A stretch of 54,708 nucleotides of DNA from JAYWIG01 sp043789035 (GCA_043789035.1 JAYWIG010000129.1:1-54708), one strand, 5' to 3'; counted from the first letter of the stretch, positions 17,184 through 26,616 are shown. Notes: a model not told the origin generated them from the letters alone. Numbers and translations are program-made.

Positions 17184-18131
17184 TTAGGCGTTATTGCTGT
17201 TCATGATTTTTACGAAAACATCTTCTAAATCGGTATGCATCAACTCCAGCTCGTCGACCTCGCCTTGGGCCGCTCTCACTGTGGCCAATACGGATTCAAC
17301 CTGCTGAAAGTTATCCAAGCCAATTTCAAGAAATTTCTGACCTTCAGTAACGACTAACCCTTTTTCAGAAAGCGCCAACAACACAGACGCCTTTTGGCCA
17401 TTCGCCTTTAATGTGAACCTTAACTTGGCGCCCGCAAATTGATGGATCATTTTCGAGGTTTGATCTAAAGCCACTACCTGCCCAGCCTTAAGCATGGCAA
17501 TTCTCGTACAAAGCTCTTGTGCCTCTTCTAGATAATGCGTTGTCAAAACGATAGTGTGGCCTTGGGTATTCAAGCGTCGAATAAATGCCCACAGGGTTTG
17601 GCGTAGCTCCACATCAACGCCTGCGGTGGGTTCATCCAAAATAATGACAGGGGGTTTATGTACGAGCGCTTGAGCAACAAGTACACGGCGCTTCATGCCC
17701 CCCGAAAGCGCACGCATATTGCTATCGGCTTTGTTGGTCAAATCCAAATTCGCAAGAATCTCATCGATCCAAGTGTCATTATTCTTAATACCGTAATAGC
17801 CGGAGGTAAAGCGCAAAGTTTCGCGAACCGAGAAAAACGGATCGAAGACAAGTTCTTGGGGTACAACGCCTAACGAACGCCGCGCTTGACGGTAGTCGTT
17901 AATGACGTCAAACCCATTCACCCTCACCGAGCCCTCAGAGGGACGGGACAACCCTGACATGATAGAAATAAGCGTGGTTTTTCCGGCTCCGTTTGGCCCA
18001 AGAAGGCCAAAGAACTCGCCCGCTTCTACAGTAAAGCTTACACCTTTCAGCGCTTCAAACTCTTTATAACGCTTCTTAACCTGCCTAACTTCTATCGCGA
18101 GTTTTTTGCTACTTTGCCCTAGAGAAGTCAA
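17184..18131 (-). CDS. ABC transporter ATP-binding protein (YadG-like)
   Basis: The 315-aa ATPase has Walker A GPNGAGKTT, signature LSGGMKRRVLVAQAL, Walker B VIILDEPTAGVD and the switch His in TTHYLEEAQEL. A C-terminal extension of about 90 aa follows, as in the YadG/CcmA subgroup. It starts with TTG at 18131, overlapping the mlaB stop (TTGA); no better in-frame start exists before the conserved domain. It pairs with the next gene, a six-helix ABC-2 permease. Confidence 0.9.
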   Translation of the reverse strand: MTSLGQSSKKLAIEVRQVKKRYKEFEALKGVSFTVEAGEFFGLLGPNGAGKTTLISIMSGLSRPSEGSVRVNGFDVINDYRQARRSLGVVPQELVFDPFFSVRETLRFTSGYYGIKNNDTWIDEILANLDLTNKADSNMRALSGGMKRRVLVAQALVHKPPVIILDEPTAGVDVELRQTLWAFIRRLNTQGHTIVLTTHYLEEAQELCTRIAMLKAGQVVALDQTSKMIHQFAGAKLRFTLKANGQKASVLLALSEKGLVVTEGQKFLEIGLDNFQQVESVLATVRAAQGEVDELELMHTDLEDVFVKIMNSNNA

Positions 18132-18391
18132 GAATTACCCCAAATACCGTACACCAAACCTAACGATTGCAGCTTAGAAGGCAAGTTGTTGAGTAGAACT
18201 AATCTCCCAGTATCTCTACGTAAGGAAGCGTATACGGACCAAAAAGACGAATCGAAATGAATCAAAGCTGATGCATCGAGAGCCACTGGATCGGTGCCCG
18301 GCATATCTTTGATTTTTGCGCACAAAGAAATGGCCACCTCGGAACAGGTGGCCATCGTAATCGTCTCTGGTAACGCGATACTTGGGCTCAT
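18128..18391 (-). CDS. mlaB: STAS-domain protein, MlaB-like
   Basis: Small (87 aa) cytoplasmic STAS-fold protein. MlaB binds and stabilises the MlaFE ABC transporter. Sequence identity is not obvious by eye, but the pattern PVALDASALIHFDSSFWSVYASLRR fits a STAS beta-helix core with the conserved D-x-S. Its place directly after mlaC supports the name. It is shorter than typical STAS domains (about 100 aa). Confidence 0.75.
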   Translation of the reverse strand: MSPSIALPETITMATCSEVAISLCAKIKDMPGTDPVALDASALIHFDSSFWSVYASLRRDTGRLVLLNNLPSKLQSLGLVYGIWGNS

Positions 18392-18398
18392 GAAGCCC

Positions 18399-19049
18399 TT
18401 ATTTTGCCTGATCTAGCTTTTTGTTCTTTTCCGTCAAAGTAGTGATCAAAGATTCCAACCCCTTGGCGTTAATTTCTTGAGCGAACTGATTGCGGTACGA
18501 CTCGATTAACCAAACCCCAATCACGTTTACATCATAGATCTTCCAGCCAGTTGCCGTTTTTTCCATGCGGTAATCTAGTTGGATTGGCTCTCCACGCTTA
18601 CGCACAATTTCACTGCGAACGATCACCTCTGAATCGGCAGGGTCAGCGCGCAAAGGCTTCATGCGAATGGTTTCGTCCCTCACCTCGCCCAATGCACTGG
18701 AGTAGGTACGCAAAAGCAATGCCCGAAACTCAACCATGAGCTTCTTTTGCTGCTCAGGCGTCGCTTGACGCCAAGTACGACCCACTGAAAGTGCAGTCAT
18801 CCGTTCGAAATTCACGCTAGGCATTACAGTCGTGTCAACAAAATCGGAGAGCTTCTTAAAGTTACCGCCTTGGATATCTTTATCTGCTCGAATTTTATCG
18901 AGAACGTCCGTACTCAATTTTTTGACTAATTCATCTGGCGCTAGTACCGTTTGAGCCGAAACTGCGGAGACAAAAAGCGCCACACTTGACGAAAACACCG
19001 TAACGCAAACCAATTTCAAAAATTGCGAACGATTTAAAAACATATTCAT
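18399..19049 (-). CDS. mlaC: Phospholipid-binding protein MlaC
   Basis: Periplasmic lipid shuttle between the outer-membrane MlaA-porin complex and the inner-membrane MlaFEDB complex. The 216-aa protein has a cleavable signal (to about residue 32, VSAVSAQ) and the MlaC/Ttg2D fold with VDTTVMPSVNFERMTALSVG and TGWKIYDVNVIGVWLIESYR. It follows mlaA after a 105-bp gap that contains a striking palindrome. Confidence 0.93.
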   Translation of the reverse strand: MNMFLNRSQFLKLVCVTVFSSSVALFVSAVSAQTVLAPDELVKKLSTDVLDKIRADKDIQGGNFKKLSDFVDTTVMPSVNFERMTALSVGRTWRQATPEQQKKLMVEFRALLLRTYSSALGEVRDETIRMKPLRADPADSEVIVRSEIVRKRGEPIQLDYRMEKTATGWKIYDVNVIGVWLIESYRNQFAQEINAKGLESLITTLTEKNKKLDQAK

Positions 19050-19132
19050 AAATACTTTCGAAGTTCAAGGAGCAAGCGCTTTATGCGCTGCAGCTCTCAT
19101 TAACGAGCCCTAGTGGATAAGGATGACACCTA

Positions 19133-19149
19133 TGTAACACGGTGTTACA
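19133..19149. repeat. 17-bp near-perfect palindrome between mlaA and mlaC
   Basis: TGTAACAC-G-GTGTTACA is a perfect 8-bp inverted repeat with one central base. It lies 6 bp after the mlaA stop codon and 84 bp before the mlaC start. The single-base centre is too tight for an RNA hairpin loop unless the inner pairs open, so a dimeric protein-binding site is also possible. No T-run follows. Confidence 0.6.
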
Positions 19150-19154
19150 CAAAA

Positions 19155-20030
19155 CTACTCGCTCAAATGCTTTTCAGCGCTAGTTTCACCTAAAAGAGAC
19201 GCTGCACGCTCGATCTCATCACTCAGCAACTTATCAACCAACTTTTCGGTTGCTTTGGCATTAGGCTTCTTATCATCCTTTTCATCATCCTCATATTTCG
19301 GAACAGCCTGCTCTGGCGGGTTTCCGTCATAAACCTGACTAAAGCGCCGCTGAAAAAACCCATTTCGAAAAAAGGCGTAATCATCAAGAGAAGCGCTATC
19401 CATAATCCGCTCAGCACTTAAAAACCCTGCCCTAGTGTCTACAACTCGGACTCCCAAGAAACTGTAGTAAGTATTCTGATGTTTGATTGAACGCAACGGA
19501 GACGCTAGGGAATCGGGAATCAAACCGACCGTATCCCTAACCGATGAGGGGCCTAACACGGGCAATACTAAATAAGGGCCAGGTGATACGCCCCAGACCC
19601 CTAAGGTCTGCCCAAAATCTTCATTGTGCTTCTGCAAACCAAGATCAGTTGCAATATCAACCAAGCCTAAAAGTCCCCACACAGTATTCAATGTAAATCG
19701 GGTGAAGTCCGAAGCCGCGTTCTTCGGCTTGCCTTGCAATAAATTATTAGTGCCCGTCCATAAATCACTAAGATTGCCGAAAAAATTGCCCACCATCATC
19801 CGAAGCGGTGGTGGCGTCACGTACTTATAGGCCTGCGCCACAGGCTTCACCAATGCCGAATCAAGCCTAGCATTAAATCTAGCAGTTACTCGGTTCATTG
19901 ACTCAAAAGGGTCTGATCCGCCTCTGTCTGAAGCCATATTCGACGCGTTGGGTGACCCGGTTGAGGCGCATCCTTGGAGAAACACTCCAACGACAAAAGC
20001 AGTGCTAATTAGTAGTTTGTTCAAAATCAT
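19155..20030 (-). CDS. mlaA: Outer-membrane lipid asymmetry lipoprotein MlaA (VacJ)
   Basis: MlaA removes phospholipids from the outer leaflet of the outer membrane and passes them to MlaC. The 291-aa protein has a lipobox LQGCAS with lipidated Cys21, the DPFESMNRVTARFNARLD motif, and the VacJ core (NLSDLWTGTNNLLQGKP, TRFTLNTVWGLLGLVDIATDLGL). A charged C-terminal tail of about 60 aa is longer than usual. The gene sits between mlaD and mlaC, a betaproteobacterial arrangement; in E. coli it is unlinked. Confidence 0.94.
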   Translation of the reverse strand: MILNKLLISTAFVVGVFLQGCASTGSPNASNMASDRGGSDPFESMNRVTARFNARLDSALVKPVAQAYKYVTPPPLRMMVGNFFGNLSDLWTGTNNLLQGKPKNAASDFTRFTLNTVWGLLGLVDIATDLGLQKHNEDFGQTLGVWGVSPGPYLVLPVLGPSSVRDTVGLIPDSLASPLRSIKHQNTYYSFLGVRVVDTRAGFLSAERIMDSASLDDYAFFRNGFFQRRFSQVYDGNPPEQAVPKYEDDEKDDKKPNAKATEKLVDKLLSDEIERAASLLGETSAEKHLSE

Positions 20031-20500
20031 TTCTTTTCTCCGCCGCCTTCGCCGGCTTTGCCATACAAAAACTGGCTAATTAGGTTTTCAAGAACAACGG
20101 CAGATTGCGTCATTTTGATCGGCGTTCCATCGGTAAGATTTGCTGCGTCAGCGCCAGCCTCTAATCCTATGTATTGTTCACCTAGCAAACCTGACGTTAG
20201 TATCTTTGCTGAAGAATCCTTCGGAAACTGATATTTTTTCTCCAAGGCGATAGTTACGACGGCTTGGTAGGTTTTATCGTCAAAACCAATTTCCGTCACT
20301 CGCCCCACCGTTACTCCAGCGCTTTTCACAGGAGCTCTTGGCTTTAGGCCACCTATGTTGTCGAACTTTGCCTTCACAGTGTAAGTTTCCGTCGTACTAA
20401 AACTCGCTAAATTGCCCGCTTTCAATGCCAAGAAAGCCGCTGCGGCAAAACCGAGAAGCACGAACAACCCCACCCAAAAATCTGTTGCTCTTTTATTCAT
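20027..20500 (-). CDS. mlaD: MCE-domain protein MlaD
   Basis: Inner-membrane-anchored MCE protein that forms the periplasmic hexameric ring on MlaFE. The 157-aa protein has an N-terminal membrane helix (FWVGLFVLLGFAAAAFLAL) and one MCE domain with NIGGLKPRAPVKSAGVTVGRV and LTSGLLGEQYIGLEAG. The stop overlaps the mlaA start by 4 bp. Confidence 0.95.
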   Translation of the reverse strand: MNKRATDFWVGLFVLLGFAAAAFLALKAGNLASFSTTETYTVKAKFDNIGGLKPRAPVKSAGVTVGRVTEIGFDDKTYQAVVTIALEKKYQFPKDSSAKILTSGLLGEQYIGLEAGADAANLTDGTPIKMTQSAVVLENLISQFLYGKAGEGGGEKK

Positions 20501-20552
20501 CTCTCACCTATCAATTCAATCTTTTCATAAAGGCTACGCTGGAACCTTAAAC

Positions 20553-21335
20553 TTAACTAAACATCAGTGCAGTTAACAAGAAGTCAAAACCCAACACCGC
20601 CAACGAAGAAGCAACAACCGTTGTTGTCGTAGCACGCGCTACACCTTCAGGCGTTGGCTGAGCCTCGTAGCCCACAAAAAGCGCTACGTGTGCACATACA
20701 AAGCCAAAAACAATACTCTTAATCATCCCGTTGCCAACATCGTTAAAGACATCAACACCACTTTGCATTTGCGACCAAAAAGCACCTGAATCAACGCCGA
20801 TCAGGGGTACACCAACAAGATACCCGCCAATAATGCCAACGGCAGAAAACAGTGTCGCCAAAATCGGTAAGCTAATCACAGCCGCGACAAACCTCGGCGC
20901 AAGAACTCTAGCCATCGGGTTCACCGCCATCATTTCCATGGCGCTTAGCTGCTCACCGGCTTTCATCAAACCAATCTCTGCAGTGAGCGAAGTTCCAGCC
21001 CGACCAGCAAACAACAGGGCAGCAACGACTGGCCCCAATTCTCTTACCAAAGATAACGCAACCAATAGGCCGAGCGCCTGCTCAGAACCATACCTCTGCA
21101 AAGTGTAATACCCTTGCAAACCAAGCACCGAACCAACAAATAGTCCCGAAACTAAAATAATGAGCAATGAATAATTGCCAATAAAATGAATTTGATCGAT
21201 GATCAAACGAGGACGTTTTAAGGCGGCAACACTTAATAGCAACAGCTGCGCAAAAAACCGAAAACCATAGCCGACTCCATACATCATGCCGCGAACACTG
21301 GCACCCACTGCGCTGACTTTCTCGACTAAAAACAT
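20553..21335 (-). CDS. mlaE: MlaE permease of the phospholipid transporter
   Basis: Integral membrane subunit of the Mla ABC transporter. The 260-aa protein shows the MlaE/YrbE pattern with five to six helices. It has LALVRELGPVVAALLFAGRAG-like sequence (VRELGPVVAALLFAGRAG at about 96-113), then LTAEIGLMKAGEQLSAMEMM and YEAQPTPEGVARATT near the end. It lies 40 bp after mlaF and 52 bp before mlaD. Confidence 0.95.
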   Translation of the reverse strand: MFLVEKVSAVGASVRGMMYGVGYGFRFFAQLLLLSVAALKRPRLIIDQIHFIGNYSLLIILVSGLFVGSVLGLQGYYTLQRYGSEQALGLLVALSLVRELGPVVAALLFAGRAGTSLTAEIGLMKAGEQLSAMEMMAVNPMARVLAPRFVAAVISLPILATLFSAVGIIGGYLVGVPLIGVDSGAFWSQMQSGVDVFNDVGNGMIKSIVFGFVCAHVALFVGYEAQPTPEGVARATTTTVVASSLAVLGFDFLLTALMFS

Positions 21336-21375
21336 GCAATTCCGATTATCTTCATCAGTTATTTTTTAATTCTCT

Positions 21376-22236
21376 TCAAAACCCAAGATCGGCGGACATC
21401 GCTTTAGCAGGATAGTGAAACGCTACAGGGCCGTCTCGTTCTCCCCGTAAAAACTGCCTTACCTCTGGCACATCGCTATCGTTGAGTGAGTCTGGGCTAC
21501 CCTCGGCTAAGATTTTTCCTGAGCCCATGACGTAAATATAATCGGCTATCTGAAAAGTTTCTTTAACGTCGTGAGAAACAACAATGGAGGTTGAACCTAG
21601 TGCGTCATTCAAGGTTCGAATCAAGTTAGCGATCGTGCCCAACGAAATTGGATCAAGGCCCGCGAACGGTTCATCGTAAAGCAGAAGTTGAGGGTCAAGC
21701 GCAATTGATCGCGCTAAGGCCACTCGCCTAGCCATACCACCTGAAATTTGCGAAGGCATTAGCTGCGCAGCACCACGCAGCCCAACCGCGTGTAGTTTCA
21801 TTAAAACCAAATCGCGAATCATTAGCTCACTTAGCTTGGTGTGCTCTCGAAGCGGGAAAGCGACATTCTCAAAAACACTCAAATCAGTAAACAATGCACC
21901 GAACTGAAAAAGCATTCCCATCTTGCGCCGAGCTGCGTAAAGAGCATCACCTTGGAGCTTACCCATGTCGTCGCTGTCAAAAACCACCGTTCCTTGTTGG
22001 GCTTTAGCTTGAGCACCGATTAATCGAAGCAGGGTTGTTTTGCCACATCCCGACCCCCCCATTAAAGCCACCACAGAACCCTTTTTCACCGATAGATTCA
22101 AGCCATTGATGATTTTTCGCTCCTGATAACCGAAATGTACGTCAGTTAGCTCGACAAAACCGAGCTTGTTGCTAGTGATATGGGACGAGTCCAGCGGTGT
22201 TGCTGCCGTTGTCACTCCGTTGTGCGAATTCGTCAT
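21376..22236 (-). CDS. mlaF: MlaF ATP-binding protein of the phospholipid transporter
   Basis: ATPase that powers lipid movement through MlaE. The 286-aa protein has Walker A GGSGCGKTT, signature ISGGMARRVALARSI, Walker B LLLYDEPFAGLDP and the switch motif VSHDVKETF. An N-terminal extension of about 25 aa precedes the ABC domain. It is the first gene of the mla series; the 92-bp gap upstream, after the antiporter gene, contains a 9-bp imperfect hairpin (22263-22271 with 22291-22299). Confidence 0.95.
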   Translation of the reverse strand: MTNSHNGVTTAATPLDSSHITSNKLGFVELTDVHFGYQERKIINGLNLSVKKGSVVALMGGSGCGKTTLLRLIGAQAKAQQGTVVFDSDDMGKLQGDALYAARRKMGMLFQFGALFTDLSVFENVAFPLREHTKLSELMIRDLVLMKLHAVGLRGAAQLMPSQISGGMARRVALARSIALDPQLLLYDEPFAGLDPISLGTIANLIRTLNDALGSTSIVVSHDVKETFQIADYIYVMGSGKILAEGSPDSLNDSDVPEVRQFLRGERDGPVAFHYPAKAMSADLGF

Positions 22237-22328
22237 TTATAAAATTTTAATCTAACAGACTCGATGGTAACTGGCTTTTTCTGACGGATTGTCACCATCC
22301 GGGTACATTTCGTAACCCTTGGCGTGAA

Positions 22329-24362
22329 TTAGCCAGCTAATTTCAGTTCAGCAGCTTGTACTTGCTCATGACTGCCTTCAAGAACAATAGCGTCACCGAT
22401 CTGTAAAACTTCCGTAGACGCAGGCCAAACAATTCGATTTCTGTTACGCACAAGTACTGCAACTGTCGCGCCGGCCAAATCTAGCGCACCGATTGCCTGA
22501 CCTTTTGCAAAACAATTCCCCCCGATCAATACAGTGTGAAGCTGCGATCGTGAAGTCTCAATTGTTTCATGCTCTTTATCGTCCGAACCTAAATAAACAC
22601 CCCGAAGCGAGGCATATCGCGAGTCGCGCACTTGCTGAACTCGCTCTTGCACCCTTTGCGCGCTAATACCAGCCACACCTAACAAGTTCGCAGCCAACAT
22701 CAAGCTACCTTCAGCGATTTCTGGCACTACCTCAGTGGCGCCAGCAGCCTTAAGAGATTCAATATCCGCTTCAGCGCCTCCTCTGACCAAAATATGCACT
22801 TTAGGTGCCAATTCTCGAATCACGCGAATAAGTTTTACTGCTTCCTTATCGGCCGCAAAAGTAATCGCCACTGCACGGGCTCTATGCAAACCTGCAGCCA
22901 ATAATGTTTCCCTGCGAGATGCGTCACCATACATTACGGGTTCGCCAGCTCGCGCAGCGTCATCTACCCGATCAGGATCGAGGTCAAGAGCTACATAAGA
23001 CACTTTTTCGGCCTCAAGTAAATGCCCTAATCCTTGCCCAGATCGACCATACCCACAAACAATAATATGGTTTTGACGTTTCAAACTTTGACTAGCAATT
23101 TGCTGCAACTGCAGCGAGCGCAGCATCCACTCTTGGCCTGAGACTCTCAATGCCAACCAGTTCGCTTTCATAATCAATAAAGGACTAACCAGAAGCGAGA
23201 TCAACATCGCTGCGATCATCGGTTGGGCAAGCGATTCAGGCATTAGCTTCACGAGAACCGCTTGGGACAAGATGACAAACCCGAACTCACCGGCCTGAGC
23301 CAGCCAAATTCCGGTACGAATAGCCGTCCCGGAAGTTGCGCCCATCATCTTGGAAAGCCCGGCAACTAGCGCAAATTTCACTAGTAACGGTCCGCAAGCG
23401 AGTACCAGTACCAGCACCCAATTTTTTATGACTACTTCAAAATTAAGCTGCATTCCGATAGTGACAAAAAACAAGCCCAAAAGTAGATCTCGAAAAGGCT
23501 TGATATCTTCTTCAACCTGGTCTCTAAAGTCGGTTTCAGCAATCAGCATGCCAGCAACAAAAGCGCCTAGCTCCATCGATAGCCCAAACTTCTTCGTTAA
23601 CCATGCAAAAAAAAGCGATGCAAGAAGAACGTTGAGCGTAAACAACTCATGCGACTTCATCTTTACAACGGTTCGAAACCAATAACCCATTACCCAAGGG
23701 CCAAAACGCAACAATATCAACAGTAAGATAGTTGCCTTTAAAACGGCCCAACTCAAATCACTAATTAACTGTGTACCGCTCTCGCCAGTGGCCATTGCAG
23801 GCACCAAAATTAGTAGGGGAATTACAGCTAAGTCTTGCATTAAAAGCACGCTGAATACACGTTTGCCGTGCTCTGTTTCGAGCTCATGCTTTTCTGACAA
23901 CATCTTCATCACCAAGGCAGTCGAAGACATCGCAAATGCCCCTCCCACCACCAAACCAATTCGCCAATCGATTTGCGCTAACTGGGCAGACAACGATGCC
24001 GGAAAACCCCAGCTGCTTAAGTTAGCTCCTGCAAGATAAGAACATACCAAGGCCACGACCAGCGCTGCGCCAATTGTTGCAGCGACTTGGGCCAAACCTA
24101 GGCCAAAAACAAACTTTGATAATGTTTTTAGCTTAGCGAGGTTAAACTCTAAGCCAAGCGTAAACATCAAAAATACCACTCCCAACTCACCCAAAATAGT
24201 GGTGGCGGCCGACTGACCTGCGATATTAATAGCGTGTGGCCCAACCAACACCCCAACACCTAAATAGGCAACTAAGGGTGGCATTTTGAACGTGCCTAAA
24301 ACTATCACTGCGAACACAGAGATGGCTAAAAGCAACAGGACCAGTTCTAAAGCAGACAGCAT
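22329..24362 (-). CDS. Monovalent cation:proton antiporter-2 (KefB/KefC/YbaL type)
   Basis: CPA2-family K+/H+ or Na+/H+ antiporter with a cytoplasmic nucleotide-binding module. The 677-aa protein has about 12 membrane helices (residues 1-395), a TrkA-N Rossmann domain (HIIVCGYGRSGQGLGHLLEA at about 428-447) and a TrkA-C domain at the C-terminus. The exact ion and ligand (glutathione adduct or nucleotide) cannot be told from sequence. It replaces the yrbG position between the mla and kds operons of E. coli. Confidence 0.9.
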   Translation of the reverse strand: MLSALELVLLLLAISVFAVIVLGTFKMPPLVAYLGVGVLVGPHAINIAGQSAATTILGELGVVFLMFTLGLEFNLAKLKTLSKFVFGLGLAQVAATIGAALVVALVCSYLAGANLSSWGFPASLSAQLAQIDWRIGLVVGGAFAMSSTALVMKMLSEKHELETEHGKRVFSVLLMQDLAVIPLLILVPAMATGESGTQLISDLSWAVLKATILLLILLRFGPWVMGYWFRTVVKMKSHELFTLNVLLASLFFAWLTKKFGLSMELGAFVAGMLIAETDFRDQVEEDIKPFRDLLLGLFFVTIGMQLNFEVVIKNWVLVLVLACGPLLVKFALVAGLSKMMGATSGTAIRTGIWLAQAGEFGFVILSQAVLVKLMPESLAQPMIAAMLISLLVSPLLIMKANWLALRVSGQEWMLRSLQLQQIASQSLKRQNHIIVCGYGRSGQGLGHLLEAEKVSYVALDLDPDRVDDAARAGEPVMYGDASRRETLLAAGLHRARAVAITFAADKEAVKLIRVIRELAPKVHILVRGGAEADIESLKAAGATEVVPEIAEGSLMLAANLLGVAGISAQRVQERVQQVRDSRYASLRGVYLGSDDKEHETIETSRSQLHTVLIGGNCFAKGQAIGALDLAGATVAVLVRNRNRIVWPASTEVLQIGDAIVLEGSHEQVQAAELKLAG

Positions 24363-24401
24363 AAAAACGAAATTAAAGCCAAGTAGTTATACTTCGCGAC
24401 T

Positions 24402-25439
24402 ATGCCAGATGTCAGCCCACTTCAAAAATCTATGCAAGAAATAGCCCCACTTACCACAGACGGTCAGCAGGATTGGCTTCAAAGCGCAAGGCGCGTTTTA
24501 GCAATTGAAATCGAAGGAATACAGCAAGTCTCTGCCGGTTTAGACCCATCGTTCAACCAAGCCGTTCAGTTAATCTTAGGCTGCAAAGGGCGTGTCGTTG
24601 TCAGTGGAATGGGGAAAAGCGGGCATATCGCTAGAAAAACTGCCGCCACCTTAGCCTCAACCGGCACGCCTGCGTTTTTTGTTCATCCGGGTGAGGCCAG
24701 CCACGGCGATCTTGGTATGGTCATGAGTAACGATGTGTTTTTGGCGTTTACGAATTCGGGCGCGACTGAAGAGATTATGGCCATAGCGCCTCAGGTGAAA
24801 AGGGTTGGAGCCAAGCTAATTGCAGTAACAGGTAACGAACAATCCCCATTGGCGGGGCTTGCCGATGTCCATTTAAATTCGGGCGTGGCGCGCGAAGCAT
24901 GCTCTTTAAATTTGGCCCCTACTGCAAGCACAACGGCCGCTTTGGCTTTGGGCGATGCATTAGCAGTTGTACTGCTAGAGGCAAGAGGATTTAGTGAACA
25001 AGATTTTGCACGCTCTCACCCAGGTGGTGCTTTGGGAAGGCGGTTACTCACCAGAGTTAGTGACATCATGCGGAAAAGTAATGACGTTCCAAGAGTTGGT
25101 ATTAACGCGAAGTTAAGCGAAGCGCTGTTAGAAATTTCGAAAAAACGCATGGGCATGACAGCAGTTGTTAACGACAACGGCGGCCTTGCTGGTATTTTCA
25201 CCGACGGCGACTTACGTCGGCTGTTTGAGTCAGGTGTGGATATTCGCTCGCTCGGTGTCGCTCAAGTGATGACGAAGACCCCGGACGTTATTGAACAAAG
25301 CGCATTAGCGGTCGAAGCTGTAAAACTCATGGAAGATAAGCGTCGCAGCCAACTCTTAGTTGTGGCATCTTTAGATAAGCAAATGCAATTAGTCGGTGCT
25401 TTACACCTGCATGACTTACTCATTGCAAAAGTTGTTTAA
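24402..25439 (+). CDS. kdsD: D-arabinose-5-phosphate isomerase
   Basis: KdsD converts ribulose-5-phosphate to arabinose-5-phosphate, the first step of Kdo synthesis for LPS. The 345-aa protein has a SIS domain (GMGKSGHIARKTAATLASTG, then HPGEASHGDLG) and two CBS repeats (about 225-345). It starts a plus-strand operon with kdsC and lptCAB, so the inner-core sugar and the LPS export bridge are made together. Confidence 0.95.
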   Translation: MPDVSPLQKSMQEIAPLTTDGQQDWLQSARRVLAIEIEGIQQVSAGLDPSFNQAVQLILGCKGRVVVSGMGKSGHIARKTAATLASTGTPAFFVHPGEASHGDLGMVMSNDVFLAFTNSGATEEIMAIAPQVKRVGAKLIAVTGNEQSPLAGLADVHLNSGVAREACSLNLAPTASTTAALALGDALAVVLLEARGFSEQDFARSHPGGALGRRLLTRVSDIMRKSNDVPRVGINAKLSEALLEISKKRMGMTAVVNDNGGLAGIFTDGDLRRLFESGVDIRSLGVAQVMTKTPDVIEQSALAVEAVKLMEDKRRSQLLVVASLDKQMQLVGALHLHDLLIAKVV

Positions 25440-25459
25440 GAGACGAATAAATTTAGACA

Positions 25460-26008
25460 ATGACACAACCCAATATTCTTACAGCACGCGCACTAGGCAT
25501 TAAGTTAGTTGCCTGCGATATTGACGGCACACTCACAGACGGCACCTTGTACTTCGCCGGTTCCGGTGAGCTGTGTAAAGGTTTTTCGGTGCGTGATGGC
25601 TTGGGCTTAGTGCTCCTACGTGAGGCCGGCATAAAATTAGTGGTCATTACCGGTCGCAGCTCCGACATTGTGCAAACTCGTGCTAATGATTTAAGGTTTG
25701 ATGCCTGCCTGCAAGGAGTGAAGAATAAAAGAATTGCGTTAGAAGAAATTTGCTCGCAATTCGGACTATCAGTTTCGCAAGCAGCCATGATCGGTGACGA
25801 TTGGCCAGATTTGCCCGCAATGGCGGTATGTGGCCTAGCGGTTGCCGTTGCTAACGCCTCGCCGCCAGTGCTTGCTGCATCGCACTGGCGCAGCACCGCA
25901 CAACCTGGCAATGGCGCAGTAAGAGAGTTCGCGGAATGGTTGTTAAAAGAGCAAGGGCTTTTTGATGCGGCTCTGGCCCGCCACACTAATCCCGGAACTT
26001 TACAGTGA
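25460..26008 (+). CDS. kdsC: 3-deoxy-D-manno-octulosonate 8-phosphate phosphatase
   Basis: HAD-family phosphatase that releases Kdo from Kdo-8-phosphate. The 182-aa capless enzyme has the DxD motif Asp20-Ile-Asp22 (CDIDGTLTDG), VITGRSSDIV, and the metal site IGDDWPDLPAM. It lies 20 bp after kdsD, and its stop codon overlaps the lptC start. Confidence 0.95.
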   Translation: MTQPNILTARALGIKLVACDIDGTLTDGTLYFAGSGELCKGFSVRDGLGLVLLREAGIKLVVITGRSSDIVQTRANDLRFDACLQGVKNKRIALEEICSQFGLSVSQAAMIGDDWPDLPAMAVCGLAVAVANASPPVLAASHWRSTAQPGNGAVREFAEWLLKEQGLFDAALARHTNPGTLQ

Positions 26009-26604
26009 AGGCCCGAACCTACGATAGGCTTGCGGGACTACTAGCTATTTGCCTATTATCAGTTTTAGCGGCCTTCACTTTTTATTTGGCAGAGTTTGCC
26101 AACCTCGGTGACAAACCTGTTGAAAGCAAAACTATTCGCCACGAACAAGACTATTTCGTTGAGCGATTTACGCTAATAAAACTCAATGCCCAAGGCCAAC
26201 CGTCATTTCGCCTAGCAGCTGATTTGATGAAACATTTTCCAGACGACGACACATCGGAGTTTGTCAACCCAAGACTTATCAGCTTGGATAAAAAGAAGCC
26301 CATCATTACCGTGGTGAGCGATTCTGGCAAGGCGGGCCCCCAAGGGGATATCTTGGAACTATTTGGCAGCGTTGTGCTGACTCGAGCTCCAAGCGAAGCA
26401 AGCAAGCAGTTACAGCTAAACACAGAGTATCTGTTAATTGATACCAATCTAGAAACCGGCACAACCGATAAACCGACGAAAATCACCCAGGGAGCTTCGA
26501 CCGTGACAGGAACGGGGATGAATTTCGACAACTTAAATCGGTTGTTCGCCTTGCATTCCAATGTTAAAAGCACGTGGGTACCAGAAAAAACTGAAAAAAA
26601 CTGA
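26005..26604 (+). CDS. lptC: LPS export system protein LptC
   Basis: Bitopic inner-membrane protein that receives LPS from LptB2FG and hands it to LptA. The 199-aa protein has one N-terminal membrane helix (LAGLLAICLLSVLAAFTFYL, about 9-28) and a periplasmic beta-jellyroll with DYFVERFTLIKL and FRLAADLMKHFPDDDT. The GTG start overlaps the kdsC stop (GTGA), indicating translational coupling. Confidence 0.92.
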   Translation: MKARTYDRLAGLLAICLLSVLAAFTFYLAEFANLGDKPVESKTIRHEQDYFVERFTLIKLNAQGQPSFRLAADLMKHFPDDDTSEFVNPRLISLDKKKPIITVVSDSGKAGPQGDILELFGSVVLTRAPSEASKQLQLNTEYLLIDTNLETGTTDKPTKITQGASTVTGTGMNFDNLNRLFALHSNVKSTWVPEKTEKN

Positions 26605-26616
26605 AATAATCAGTCA

